Positions 16,714-25,381 of a DNA stretch of 64,000 nt are shown one piece after another. Both the position numbers and the translations under genes were made by a program. A model generated the notes under the pieces. The model had not been told where the DNA came from and ran no database searches. It worked only from the letters and a program-made list of their open reading frames with translations. Each line of letters starts with the position of its first letter. The stretch's first letter is position 1. The DNA comes from Roseiarcus sp963820775 (GTDB taxonomy: Bacteria > Pseudomonadota > Alphaproteobacteria > Rhizobiales > Beijerinckiaceae): the NCBI GenBank assembly GCA_963820775.1, contig CAWGBF010000006.1, positions 1-64,000 on the forward strand. Reading direction: 5' to 3'.

Positions 16714-17208
16714 CTAGTGAGGCTTGAGCCGATCGCTCTGGGACTGGATGAGGAGCGCCTCATGAAGCAAGGCGAATCCCTGCATCGTGCGCGCGTAGTC
16801 TGGTCGCACCGACGCAAAGCCATGCGCCATTTGTAAAAGTTCGGGATTTGCGGCTTCAAGATTGCCGATCGCTTCCCGGCAGAACTGCTCGTCGCCGATC
16901 CGGGAGATGCGCGCAATGATCCGGTCGCGTGTTTCGGAGGAAACCTGAGGCAGCGGACTGAGGGCGTCGGATTCGAGTAGCGCCGACGCCTCCGCGGCCA
17001 ACAATCGATAAAACATCCCGAAAGCGGTAAAGAGCTTTTTGCCTTCTTTGCCCTCCCCTGCCCATTTCACCGCCATGTCCAGCAATTGCGGATTGTGCCG
17101 AACAAGATCTCTTCGGATGTCCGCCATGCAGACATCCGGCCCCAAATTGTCGAATTCGCGCGAGATCCGTTCTCTCGTCGGATCGGTGACGCGAGGCAGC
17201 ATGCTCAT
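16714..17208 (-). CDS. Uncharacterised protein made of two tandem homologous units
   Basis: This 164-residue soluble protein has no recognised domain name. It is an internal duplication: LPRVTDPTRERI...ADIRRDLVRHNPQLLDMA...FTAFGMFYRLL (about 4-74) and LPQVSSETRDRI...REAIGNLEAANPELLQMA...MQGFALLHEAL (about 88-155) align throughout. Each unit is helical. Similar short proteins occur in alphaproteobacterial stress loci; I cannot give a function. It is divergent from the LuxR-like gene and convergent with nothing; the BON gene follows it on the same strand after 150 bases. Confidence 0.7.
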   Translation of the reverse strand: MSMLPRVTDPTRERISREFDNLGPDVCMADIRRDLVRHNPQLLDMAVKWAGEGKEGKKLFTAFGMFYRLLAAEASALLESDALSPLPQVSSETRDRIIARISRIGDEQFCREAIGNLEAANPELLQMAHGFASVRPDYARTMQGFALLHEALLIQSQSDRLKPH

Positions 17209-17581
17209 CGGTTGTTATCCACGACTATCAAGAATTTAACGCGGACGCCGGGCGCCGAGGCGACCGGCCTGACTCGACTGAATCGGCGACTACGCGCAAT
17301 TATATGTGGGATGGCGCCGTCATAGAAATTCTTTTTCGCTCGACGTGGTCTACGGCTCAGCCGCCAACGGAAGAATAAGCGTTCGCTGTCCTAGAATTGG
17401 TTTGAGTCATGTCGATCGTCAGCGCGACGCGGTGTGCAATTCACCGCTTCTGGACAGAGCGGGAGGCCCTTCCTAGATTGGTTTTGGTTTCGCTGGATGC
17501 CAGCATGGAGCGGCGCGATCATTCTGAACCCGATGGTGCGAGACCAGTCTGGGCCTTCTCGAACCGATCGGATCCCTAGAG
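17209..17581. other. Intergenic region between divergent genes
   Basis: About 370 bases separate the duplicated-unit protein (minus) from the LuxR-like gene (plus), so promoters for both are expected here. I found no palindrome or box of the Fnr type and no open frame with family resemblance. Confidence 0.4.
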
Positions 17582-18559
17582 ATGTCGCGTGACCTGTCGC
17601 CCGTTCTCGCCAATATTCGCGATTCCGAGCGGGCCGCGGAAGCGTGGCCAGAGGCGCTGAAGTCCATGACGGAGGCTCTGGGCGCCGCGGGCGCCGCCTG
17701 CATCGTCGTCAACAAGAACTCAAATAACCCCGACTGGGTGTGCTTCTCGGGCCTGAGTGAACGCTTCAGATCTGATTACGTGGATCACTTCGCCCCATTG
17801 GACCCTTTTCTGCCGCACCTCAACGTCGCCGGTCGCTGGATCAAGCTTTCGGACTGTCTTCCGCAGTCGCTGTTGAGACAAAGCGAATGGTACAATGATT
17901 TTGTCTTAGCTTGCGGCGTGCGTGACATCCTCGGCACTCGCCTGATCGAAACGCCGTCGCATCTCGTCTATGTCGGCGTTCACCAACAGATCGGACAAAG
18001 TCTTGGAGCCGATGTCGAGCCGGCGATGAAAGAGCTGACCTCGCCCTTGAGGTCAGCGATGCTACGTCAGACTGGAGCGTCTGTTTCGCCAATCCAAGCC
18101 GAATCCGAAAGTAAGCGCACGCCGAATAAGATATTACTTCCACGTCAGCAATGGTGGCCAATTCTTGGACGAGACGGGCGAGGAGTTCTCCTCGCGCGAG
18201 GAAGCGATCGCGCGCGCCTCAGTTCTCGCGGCGGAACTGACGAAAGAAGGGGACTGGAGCGGTTATGCCATAACCGTGACGGACGAAGACGGCGCCATGG
18301 TCGCGCGATTGCCGGTGTGAAATCTCCTGCTCTGCCGCCGGTCAATATGGGGAAAACACCTAGTCGACAAAACTCGATTGCGTGCTCCTTCTCTGGACGC
18401 CCATCTCGTGCTCGACATCTTGCGCACTCACCCGGTCGCGGTCATCGGCGGAGCTCTGCTCGAGAGTTGATCTTCTCCAGGCGTGAGGATTTTCTGGGCG
18501 ATGCGACGGCGCGCGGTTCGACGCCCCTGAGCGCATACCGAGGTGACCGGCGTCAGTGA
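17582..18559 (+). CDS. LuxR-type sensory domain protein without its DNA-binding domain
   Basis: The first about 165 residues resemble the N-terminal (autoinducer-binding type) domain of Hyphomicrobiales LuxR-family regulators: FRSDYVDHFAPLDPF, GRWIKLSDCLPQSLLR, SEWYNDFVLACGVRDILG and YVGVHQQIGQSL. The expected LuxR helix-turn-helix never appears. From about residue 180 the frame runs antisense or out of frame through other coding remnants (a DUF6894 gene in frame 3, then a MEDS-like fragment), giving a basic tail without homology. It is probably a truncated regulator; if expressed, the product may bind ligand but not DNA. The exact functional end is uncertain. Confidence 0.6.
   Translation: MSRDLSPVLANIRDSERAAEAWPEALKSMTEALGAAGAACIVVNKNSNNPDWVCFSGLSERFRSDYVDHFAPLDPFLPHLNVAGRWIKLSDCLPQSLLRQSEWYNDFVLACGVRDILGTRLIETPSHLVYVGVHQQIGQSLGADVEPAMKELTSPLRSAMLRQTGASVSPIQAESESKRTPNKILLPRQQWWPILGRDGRGVLLARGSDRARLSSRGGTDERRGLERLCHNRDGRRRRHGRAIAGVKSPALPPVNMGKTPSRQNSIACSFSGRPSRARHLAHSPGRGHRRSSARELIFSRREDFLGDATARGSTPLSAYRGDRRQ
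18129..18320 (+). pseudogene. DUF6894-family small protein lacking a clear start
   Basis: In a frame different from the LuxR-like gene, 64 codons give RYYFHVSNGGQFLDETGEE, REEAIARASVLAAELTKE and AITVTDEDGAMVARLPV, then a stop. This is the usual size and wording of DUF6894 proteins, whose N-terminus is normally MPRYYFHV. No ATG, GTG or TTG stands at the right place, so the start seems to have been lost by fusion to the LuxR-like sequence. Confidence 0.5.
18393..18470 (+). pseudogene. Fragment resembling a MEDS-domain sensor
   Basis: The stretch LDAHLVLDILRTHPVAVIGG followed shortly by a stop resembles the end of MEDS-type sensory domains seen in histidine kinases and anti-sigma systems. Further matching pieces in other frames continue to about 18560. 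It is too short for a firm call. Confidence 0.3.
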
Positions 18560-18614
18560 TTTAGGCCGCCGTCGCGATGCTTCTCTCGCTCAGAAGCGTC
18601 GACTTGCCCAATTG

Positions 18615-18628
18615 TTGATGGCGGTCAA
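18615..18628 (+). promoter_or_regulatory. FixK/Fnr-type box upstream of hdeD
   Basis: TTGAT-GGCG-GTCAA followed by GGCG, the best match of the set to the TTGAT-N4-ATCAA consensus of Fnr/FixK proteins. It lies 69 bases before the hdeD ATG. Confidence 0.6.
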
Positions 18629-18697
18629 GGCGACGATTTCCGATGTGATGCAAATTTCCGTGATGAACCTCGACCGCCGAGGGATTGGGAGTGCGGT

Positions 18698-19331
18698 ATG
18701 AGCACGAGCAACACGACTAGGCAGTCGGATTTTTCCTTCACTTCAGGCGCCGACCCGGAGATGAGCGAAGCCCTGGCGCGAAACTGGTGGGCGATGGCGC
18801 TGAGAGGCTTGCTCGCCATCGTTTTTGGCGTCATCGCGCTTGTGCTTCCCGGCGTCACGATGCTGTCGCTGGTGATTGTGTTCGCCGCCTACGCGCTGGT
18901 GGACGGGGTGCTTGCGATTGTCGCGGCGGTTCGATCGGCCAGGCGACATGAGCGCTGGGGTCTTCTGGTGCTGGAGGGAGTGGTGGATATCGCCGCCGGC
19001 GTGCTTGCCTTCCTGTGGCCGGGCTTGACGATTGTCATATTCGTGCTGCTGGTCGCGGCATGGGCGATCGTCACAGGCGCATTGATGACCGCGGCGGCGT
19101 TTCGCCTGCAACTGGACCATGGGCGATGGTGGCTCGCTTTGGGCGGACTGGCGTCGCTTCGTCTATGGCGTCCTCCTTATTATCGCGCCGCTGATCGGCG
19201 CGTTGGTACTGACCTGGTGGCTCGGCGCGTACGCGCTCGTTTTTGGCGTTCTCTTGCTCATCCTGGCGTTCCGGCTTCGCGCCAAGCACGCCGAAGGCCG
19301 AGACGCCGGCTTTGCTCAAGGGACCGCCTGA
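18698..19331 (+). pseudogene. hdeD: HdeD-family acid-resistance membrane protein, frameshifted
   Basis: The first frame carries ALARNWWAMALRGLLAIVFG, VIALVLPGVTMLSLVIVFAA and a third and fourth membrane segment up to RWWLALGGLAS. The last two segments (VYGVLLIIAPLIGALVLTWW, LGAYALVFGVLLLILAFRLR) are in the next frame and end at 19331. One extra base near 19155 (GCGTCGCTTCGTCTATGG) accounts for the switch. A full HdeD has six helices, so the gene once coded for a normal protein of about 210 residues. HdeD proteins help membranes withstand acid stress and are typical cargo of stress-tolerance islands. Fnr-type box upstream. Confidence 0.8.
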
Positions 19332-19402
19332 ATTCCGCAGAGCGCGCACTTGCTTTCGCGTCTCGGATCGCTGGTTTCCTCCTCCCACGACCAGCGACAT
19401 TT

Positions 19403-19440
19403 GCCGGCGCCGCGGTTCGAGTAGCGGCGTCGGCGTTTTC
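19403..19440 (+). terminator. Rho-independent terminator-like hairpin after hdeD
   Basis: An 11-bp stem with one mismatch (GCCGGCGCCGC at 19403 with GCGGCGTCGGC at 19424-19434), a 10-base loop and a GTTTTC tail. The position 72 bases after the hdeD stop is suitable for ending that transcript. Confidence 0.5.
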
Positions 19441-19929
19441 GTTCGCTGATTTATTGAAAAAAGCCGAGCATGTCCGTAATGGCAATTCGCGCAACCGCGT
19501 CTTGCGCGTCTTGTGGAATGCTTCAGAATTCGAGCCTCAGCGTTGAGCCTCCCCATTTCGCGCGCGACGCGGCGCCCAAAGGCCGGAACGAAATGGCGTG
19601 GAAACCTCTTGCAATCGCACGAAATTGGGCTGAGCATGGAACCCTCGCTCGAATCCTGTTGGCAGGCCTCTCGTCGGTGCGCAGCGCAATCGCTTCCGTT
19701 CTGATGCGGGGTTGGCGGAACGTATTCCCGTCGAGCGCGTTGCGCGTGTAAGTGACCGCAGGCCTTCGTGGAAGCGCTTGCGCAAAGTTCTCGAATATCG
19801 TTTGCGATTGGAGCTTGGGCGCACTCACTCGTCAACAAATTCAGATTTGATCCCAGCGAGCTGATCGCGCCGATCCAACATATTTCCAGACGAATTCGCG
19901 CTTGAGTTGGACTACAGGACTGCGACGCG
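19441..19929. other. Non-coding or degraded stretch
   Basis: There are short open frames on both strands, but none shows a family pattern or ribosome binding site. It probably holds the promoter of the following sensor kinase; no clear motif was found. Confidence 0.35.
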
Positions 19930-21329
19930 ATGAACCAATGGCGCGAGAGTCCCCAAAACAAAAGAATGCCGGCGCCGGAGCCGTATTCGGAAGCTCTCGA
20001 GCTGAGGCGTTGCATTCGCGACCTTGTCGCTCTCTCAGCGTTGCCGGCAATGTGGAAGGGTTATGAACCCGGCCGGATCGCCGAGAGCGCTGCCTCAGCG
20101 CTGGTTTCTATACTCGGCGCCGAGTTCGTCTATGTCGGACTTTCCAGCGAACGCGATGACAACGAAGTTGACGTCGTCAGAATGGCGGCGCCAGTTGAAG
20201 CGACGCGGCTCAGAGAGATCGCGGCCGCGGTGAAGCTCGAAATTCGAGATGCGGGCGGCCGGGAGACGATGACGATCGCCAATCCACTGTTTCGCAGCGC
20301 GCTCCGTGTGGCGATCGCGCCTATCGGTTTCGAAGGTATTGGAGCGATCGTCGCCGGCGCGCAAGCGGCCGACTTCCCAACCGAAACTCAGCGACTGCTT
20401 CTCATAACGGCTGCGAACAAGGCGGCGCTGGGCTTGTATCTTCGTGCGCAAAAGAAGTCGGAGTCTGAGCTTCGCCATCTCAACGAAACTCTCGAAAACC
20501 GAGTCGTTCAACGCACGGCCGAACTTGCCGACGCTCATAAGAAGTTGCTTACCGAAATGTCGGAGCATAGGCGGCTCGAGTTCGCGCCTAAGAGAGGCGC
20601 ACCTCGAGCTCGGTCATGCAGGACGCCTTAGCAGCGCCGGCCAGATCGCCGCGGCGCTCGCCCATGAACTCAACCAGCCTCTGACGGCGATCGCAAATTC
20701 CTTGGGCGCCGCCAAACGCCTGCTGGCGCGCGGATCGTTTATCGGAATCGACCTCGGCCACGGAAGCAATGGATGAAGCGGTGCAGCAATCCCTGCGCGC
20801 CGCGCAGGTCGTCAGCCGATTGCGCAACTTTCTGATCCGCGGCGAGACGGAAACCCGCTGCGAAAATATCGCGGCGATGGTCGATGAGGTGTGCGCGCTC
20901 GCCTTAATCGGTCCAACCGCCTCGGGCGTCGAGATCGGCGTCCTTCTGGATCCCGAAGCGCCGAACATCGTGGCGAACCGAATTGAAATTCAGCAGGTCC
21001 TGATCAACTTGATGCTCAATGCGCTGGAGGCGATGGCTGGGATGGATCGGCGCAAACTGCGGGTGACGACGACGCTTCGGCGCCCCGACCTGGTCGAATT
21101 CGCGGTTGCCGACAGCGGGCCTGGAATTGGCGCGGACATGGCTGAGCGCATCTTCGAGCCGTTCGTGACGACAAAACGCGACGGCATGGGAATCGGGCTT
21201 TCGATTTGCCGCTCCATTATCGAGACCCATGGCAGCCGTCTGCAGTTTGAGCCCAACCCCGACGGCGGAACGATATTCCATTTCACGCTCCCAGCAGTTC
21301 TGCCTGACAGAGAGCTCGATGCCGGCTGA
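19930..21329 (+). pseudogene. Sensor histidine kinase (GAF-HisKA-HATPase), two frameshifts
   Basis: Three consecutive frames make one kinase. Frame one (19930 to about 20585): GAF-like sensory domain (ALVSILGAEFVYVGLSSERD) and coiled coil (ELRHLNETLENRVVQRTAEL). Frame two (about 20585-20750): phosphoacceptor helix AGQIAAALAHELNQPLTAIA. Frame three (from about 20755): LRAAQVVSRLRNFLIRGETE, N-box NLMLNALEAM, DSGPGI and GMGIGLSICRSIIETHG. One inserted G at CTCGGCC (about 20756) explains the second switch. The C-terminal half is like FixL-type kinases, but the sensor is GAF, not heme-PAS. It overlaps the response regulator start. It is probably inactive unless the frame changes are bypassed. Confidence 0.8.
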
Positions 21330-21951
21330 ACGGACCATTCATGTGGTCGACGATGATGCGGCGGTGCGACACTCGCTGGAGCTGCTCTTGGGATCGATGG
21401 GATTTATCACCGTCTCTTATGCGGCGCCCGACTCCTTTCTGCTGGCGGCGCCCGGTCTTACCGACGGTTGCGTCCTGTTGGACGTCAAGATGCCCGGCGT
21501 CGGGGGACTGGAAGTCCAGGCGAGGCTTAAGGCCATGGGATTCGCACTGCCTATCATCGTGATCACTGGGCAGGGCGATATCCAGACTGCCGTTCGCTCC
21601 ATGAAAGCCGGCGCGTTCGACTTCCTGGAAAAGCCTTACGAGGATGAGGTTCTGCTGAGAGCAATCGAGGCCGCGTTCGCCACGACGCCGGACGGTCATG
21701 ACCAGCAAACGCTGGATGCGGTTCAGCGCATCGCCGAGCTGCGCCCGCGCGAGCGGGAGGTGCTGGAGGCCCTTGTTGCGGGAGCGTCGAATAAGGTCAT
21801 CGCTTTTGATCTTGGATTGAGCGTGCGGACAGTAGAAGTGCATCGAGCTCGAATGATGGACCGGCTCGGGACGCATCAGCTCGCAGAGGCGATCCGGCTC
21901 GCGGTGCTGGCGTCGCTGGTGACGGCGCCTCGTAGAATCTCCGAGGATTGA
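21319..21951 (+). CDS. FixJ-family response regulator
   Basis: Starting at ATG 21319 inside the end of the kinase gene, this encodes 210 residues. The receiver domain (1-120) has the acidic pair HVVDDD, the phosphoacceptor D in LLDVKMPG, T in VITGQGD and K in EKPYEDE. The LuxR-type helix-turn-helix (about 145-200) reads LRPREREVLEALVAGASNKV and SVRTVEVHRARMMDRLG. This is the FixJ/TtrR layout. The overlap with the kinase implies a cognate pair; by analogy with FixLJ it would activate a fixK-type gene, and such a gene lies next door in opposite orientation. Confidence 0.9.
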   Translation: MPAERTIHVVDDDAAVRHSLELLLGSMGFITVSYAAPDSFLLAAPGLTDGCVLLDVKMPGVGGLEVQARLKAMGFALPIIVITGQGDIQTAVRSMKAGAFDFLEKPYEDEVLLRAIEAAFATTPDGHDQQTLDAVQRIAELRPREREVLEALVAGASNKVIAFDLGLSVRTVEVHRARMMDRLGTHQLAEAIRLAVLASLVTAPRRISED

Positions 21952-21961
21952 AGCGCGGGGC

Positions 21962-22657
21962 TTACGCCGCACGCGCCGACCTGCTCACCTCGTGCTGCGT
22001 CGCGTGTTCGCCGCACTCCAAGGCCACACGATCGACGATCCACACCGAGCGAGGCCCGAAGAGTTTGATCACTCCGCGCTGCTTGAAATGGGTCAGCGAA
22101 CGACTGACGGTCTCGACGGACAATCCGAGATAGTCCGCGATATCGTAGCGGGAGATTGGCAGGACGACGCGATCATTGGAGCAATTTGACAGGCGCGCGG
22201 CCATTTCGATGAGAAAGGCGCCGACTTTCTCATTTGCTGTAACTCGTCCGACAATGAGCAGTTGTGATTGCAGCCGCCACAAGGCCTCGAAGGTCGCCCG
22301 GCGAATTTCTCCCGCCAGTTGTGGATTTGTTTCCGCGACGGCTTCTGCATCGCGGCGAACACATCTGGCTACGTAAGTCTCGCGGGCGATCGCATCGACC
22401 AAGTCGTCGTATTCGCGGCCGTTGGTGAACCCGAAGCAATCGCCGGGGAACAGAAGATCGATGATCTGGCGCCGGCCGTCGGGCCTGATCATGCTTCGTC
22501 TTGCCGATCCCGCGATGATCCAAAACCAGCGGTCGGCAGGCTCTCCCTGGCGACAAACCTGCTGGCCAGGCGAGCACCGGGAGACCGAGGCCAGAGGGGT
22601 GAGAGCTTCGAATTGCCGCGAACGGCCGGCCGCCGCCTGACAAATCTTTGGGCTCAT
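21962..22657 (-). CDS. Crp/Fnr-family transcriptional regulator, FixK-like
   Basis: ATG 22657 is preceded by GGAGGACTCC; the product is 231 residues. An N-terminal cNMP-type beta-roll (RQGEPADRWFWIIAGSARRS, LLFPGDCFGF) and a dimerisation helix lead to the winged helix-turn-helix. The recognition helix reads SRYDIADYLGLSVETVSRSL. E-x-x-S-R in that helix is the pattern of Fnr/FixK proteins that read TTGA-N6-TCAA. There is no N-terminal cysteine cluster for an Fe-S centre, so it resembles FixK/NnrR more than Fnr. A matching box lies at 22893, between it and the peroxiredoxin gene. Confidence 0.9.
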   Translation of the reverse strand: MSPKICQAAAGRSRQFEALTPLASVSRCSPGQQVCRQGEPADRWFWIIAGSARRSMIRPDGRRQIIDLLFPGDCFGFTNGREYDDLVDAIARETYVARCVRRDAEAVAETNPQLAGEIRRATFEALWRLQSQLLIVGRVTANEKVGAFLIEMAARLSNCSNDRVVLPISRYDIADYLGLSVETVSRSLTHFKQRGVIKLFGPRSVWIVDRVALECGEHATQHEVSRSARAA

Positions 22658-22752
22658 GGAGTCCTCCAAACCGCAATGGCGGACCAAACTCGCGCGCCAC
22701 TGCCCTCGAAACCTCCAGCCACGGCACATCATCGCCTGAACAGCTTGCGTTG

Positions 22753-22778
22753 GCCATTGCGTAATTACCCGTAATGGC
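22753..22778 (-). promoter_or_regulatory. Palindrome upstream of the Crp/Fnr gene
   Basis: GCCATT at 22753 and AATGGC ending at 22778 frame an imperfect 13+13 palindrome, about 95 bases before the Crp/Fnr start. Candidate operator or promoter element; no known consensus fits. Confidence 0.3.
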
Positions 22779-22892
22779 GATCGCGTAACGTGAACAAAAG
22801 TGTCGGCGGATGCTAGGCGTCGCGCGCCCGATTTCGACGTTAAACGACGAAAGCCGCGCGCGGATGCCGCGACCAAAAAGAACAGGCAAATC

Positions 22893-22906
22893 TTGACCAC
22901 CGTCAA
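22893..22906 (+). promoter_or_regulatory. FixK/Fnr-type box between Crp/Fnr and peroxiredoxin genes
   Basis: TTGAC-CACC-GTCAA within AATCTTGAC and GTCAAGGCG, a TTGA-N6-TCAA site. It lies 120 bases before the peroxiredoxin ATG and 235 before the divergent Crp/Fnr start, so it could serve either promoter. Confidence 0.65.
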
Positions 22907-23026
22907 GGCGATGAAGCCCTTTGGTCAAGTATCCATCCCAGGGCGGCTGACGCAGCCGATTATTTAAAATCCGCCCCGCTACGCCTCCCCACGGGAGTTC
23001 CTTTGAAGCGACGGAGAGACGAGACA

Positions 23027-23506
23027 ATGGCCAGCGTTCTGGTTCCTGGGGCGGCAGCGCCAGGCTTCAAATTGCGCGTTACCCCGGACCAATATCTTTC
23101 CCTCGGCGACCTCGCTGGAAAGCCGGTCATACTCGCTTTCTACCCAGCGGACTGGAGCCCGGTGTGCGGTGACCAGATGGCCCTCTACAATCAGGTGCTC
23201 CCTGAATTCCGCCGCCACGGAGCCGAGCTCATCGGGATATCCGTCGATGGCGCCTGGTGTCATGAAGCCTTTTCAAAGGACCGACATCTGCACTTCCCAT
23301 TGCTCGCGGATTTTGAGCCGAAAGGGGATGTCGCCAAACGATATGGCGCTTATCGGTTCGACGAGGGGGTGTGCGAACGGGCGCTGTTCGTGATCGACCG
23401 GAAGGGCGCGATCTTCTGGAGCTACCTTTCGCCGATTGCGGTCAATCCGGGCGCGGACGGCATTCTCGATGCGTTGGAGCAGCTTCCAGTCAAGGTTTCG
23501 TCATGA
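23027..23506 (+). CDS. AhpC/TSA-family peroxiredoxin
   Basis: This 159-residue thioredoxin-fold peroxidase carries its catalytic cysteine in FYPADWSPVCGDQM, the Px3(T/S)xxC motif. A second cysteine (DGAWCHEAF) and a third (EGVCERALF) are available for disulphide formation. The start ATG follows a GAGACGAGAC purine run. It reduces peroxides using a thiol partner. The next gene, a DsbA-like thiol protein, overlaps its stop codon by four bases and may be that partner. The operon lies downstream of a Fnr-type box. Confidence 0.85.
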   Translation: MASVLVPGAAAPGFKLRVTPDQYLSLGDLAGKPVILAFYPADWSPVCGDQMALYNQVLPEFRRHGAELIGISVDGAWCHEAFSKDRHLHFPLLADFEPKGDVAKRYGAYRFDEGVCERALFVIDRKGAIFWSYLSPIAVNPGADGILDALEQLPVKVSS

Positions 23507-24042
23507 GCATGTTGAGAACACCGGTCACGTCGGCTGACCACATCGATGGCCCCATGAACGCGCCGGTCACGCTCGTCGAATACGGCGACTACGAGTGCGG
23601 CCATTGCGGGCTCGCACTTCCGAACATCAAGTGGGTGCAGAAGCGTTTCGCCAAGAAGCTCAGGTTCGTATTCCGGCACTTCCCATTGACCGAGGCGCAC
23701 CCATTCGCGGAGGCAGCGGCAGAGGCCGCCGAATACGCGGGAACGCATCACCTCTTCTGGGAGATGCACGATGGGCTTTATGCAAATCAGGACGAGCTCG
23801 GCTTGGCCCTGATTCTTAGCTTGGGCAGCGCCTTGGGACTTTCCGATCTCGGGCTACGAGATGCGCTGGCACAGCGGCAATTCGCTGCAAAGATACAAGC
23901 CGATTTCATTGGCGGCGTGCGCAGCGGCGTCAACGGAACACCATCGTTCTTCATCAACGGCGAGAAGCACGCAGGCTCCTATTCATACCAGGAACTCGCC
24001 GCAGCGATCGACGCGCATTTACAGGTGATTCCAGCGCGGTAG
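23503..24042 (+). CDS. DsbA/thioredoxin-fold disulphide oxidoreductase
   Basis: The ATG overlaps the peroxiredoxin stop (ATGA), implying translational coupling. The 179-residue product has APVTLVEYGDYECGHCG with a CxxC active site (Cys-Gly-His-Cys), a helical insertion (EAAAEAAEYAGTHHLFWEMH) and the cis-Pro region VNGTPSFFINGEKH, the pattern of DsbA-like family proteins also found fused to NhaA. No signal peptide is visible, so it probably acts in the cytoplasm with the peroxiredoxin. Confidence 0.85.
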   Translation: MSMLRTPVTSADHIDGPMNAPVTLVEYGDYECGHCGLALPNIKWVQKRFAKKLRFVFRHFPLTEAHPFAEAAAEAAEYAGTHHLFWEMHDGLYANQDELGLALILSLGSALGLSDLGLRDALAQRQFAAKIQADFIGGVRSGVNGTPSFFINGEKHAGSYSYQELAAAIDAHLQVIPAR

Positions 24043-24092
24043 AGCCGCATCCGATTTCGATCGTCAGAGCCCCTTTTGAGGAGCGAGCCGCC

Positions 24093-24716
24093 ATGGAGTC
24101 CAAAGCCGACGAAATCGTGGAGCAGAGAGTCGTTCGCGAGGTTGCCGGCGTCGTCCGGACTCCTGAGGTCCTGGAGAAGGTCGTCGATGCGCTCGAACTC
24201 AACGGATTCGATCGCGCGGACATTGACGTCATGGCGGACGTCGAGACCATTCGCAAGCGTTTTGGAACGGTGTTCGTCCCCGTGGAGGAATTCGCCGACG
24301 TCCCGGGCGCGCCGCGGCGCGCCTTCGTCCATAGCGACGATATCTCGATGACGCGGGCTACAGCGTTCTCTGTGCTGTTCTCGATCGGCGCGACCGTCGC
24401 GGCGATGGGTGTCGTGGCGTCTGGTGGCGGCCTGGCCGCCGCGCTTGCAGCGGCCGCCGCGGCGGGAACGGCGAGTGGGGGCCTGGGCGCCCTCGCCGCG
24501 CGACATCTCGGAAGAGATCGGGCGAAGCTTATCGAGACCATGATCATGGAGGGCGGTCTCGTTGTTTGGGTGCGAATGCGGACGGAGGAAGCAGAAAGGC
24601 GAGCGGAGCAGATCATGCGCGATGGCGGCGCCGAGGCGGTTCGCGTCCACGAGATTACGCTTGATAAGCGACTGAGCGACCTCCCCCTCGCCAGTATCGT
24701 CACTGGACGGAAATAG
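24093..24716 (+). CDS. YflT-like general stress membrane protein (copy 1)
   Basis: This 207-residue protein has an N-terminal domain with LELNGFDRADIDVMAD, two glycine/alanine-rich hydrophobic helices (about 95-150: VLFSIGATVAAMGVVASGGG, LAAALAAAAAAGTASGG) and a C-terminal domain ending in GGAEAVRVHEI. The layout resembles general stress protein 17M/YflT, in which an N-terminal domain precedes a membrane hairpin. The function is unknown. A paralogue with the same layout is at 36535-37134 (SGFDRGDISSMAS, SNVHVHEV). GAGGAGCGAG stands before the ATG. Confidence 0.65.
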   Translation: MESKADEIVEQRVVREVAGVVRTPEVLEKVVDALELNGFDRADIDVMADVETIRKRFGTVFVPVEEFADVPGAPRRAFVHSDDISMTRATAFSVLFSIGATVAAMGVVASGGGLAAALAAAAAAGTASGGLGALAARHLGRDRAKLIETMIMEGGLVVWVRMRTEEAERRAEQIMRDGGAEAVRVHEITLDKRLSDLPLASIVTGRK

Positions 24717-24768
24717 GGCTTGGCCCTTTCGCGGCCGTCGGGTCATCCGGTCAGCACATAGGTGGGAC

Positions 24769-25161
24769 ATGAGACGCATTCGCCACGCTTCCAATTCGGT
24801 CCTGGCGTTGACGGTCGTCTTCTTTTCGTCGCCCTCGCCGGCATCGGCGCAAGAGGTCGCCCTGGTCGCCCCTGACGCGAAAGAAGTTGCAAAAGGCTAC
24901 CGCGCCGAGGAGCTGAAGCTCAGATTGGTCGTCAACGACAAGGGCGAGATCATCGGCCGGATCGACGATTTCATCTTTGGCCGGGACAATGGCCCAATCT
25001 TCGCGGTCTTGAAAGTGGGCGACTTCGTTGGCCTCGAGGGAGAATTGGTCGCCGTCCCGTTTCGCAGCCTCAAGCTCGATGATTCTTCGGGCCAGATCGT
25101 GCTGCCCGGCGCGAGCCGCGCCGCGCTGCAGAAGCTACCTGTCTTCCTCTACAATCGCTGA
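24769..25161 (+). CDS. Exported PRC-barrel domain protein
   Basis: This 130-residue protein begins with a signal peptide (basic MRRIRH, hydrophobic SVLALTVVFFSS, cleavage near ASA-QE). A PRC-barrel-like beta domain follows (VVNDKGEIIGRIDDFIF, GPIFAVLKVGDFVGLEGELV, VPFRSLKLDDSSGQIVL). It should act in the periplasm. PRC-barrel proteins of this small exported type are common in alphaproteobacterial stress loci; no catalytic residues are expected. It could have an adaptor role at the envelope. Confidence 0.8.
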   Translation: MRRIRHASNSVLALTVVFFSSPSPASAQEVALVAPDAKEVAKGYRAEELKLRLVVNDKGEIIGRIDDFIFGRDNGPIFAVLKVGDFVGLEGELVAVPFRSLKLDDSSGQIVLPGASRAALQKLPVFLYNR

Positions 25162-25250
25162 GCTGAATCTGACCCGATCGATCGACGAGATCGGCGGACG
25201 GTGGACTGAGGTCATCGAAGGATGGCGCCGTGGCAAAATGGCTCCTGAAA

Positions 25251-25264
25251 TTGACGGTTATCAT
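25251..25264 (+). promoter_or_regulatory. Possible weak Fnr-type box upstream of hsp20
   Basis: TTGAC-GGTT-ATCAT deviates in the last base from the TTGA-N6-TCAA pattern and lacks the GGCG flank seen elsewhere. It is placed 117 bases before the hsp20 ATG, similar to the spacing at the peroxiredoxin gene. Confidence 0.3.
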
Positions 25265-25381
25265 GGTCTGATCTGTGGCGCCGATTAGAGTTCCGTAAGG
25301 CCGGCTGAAGCGGGAAACGGGCGATGGCCCTAAAGCCGAGGTTGAAGTCGCGCCCGATCAATGAGGCAATGGGAGACAGCT

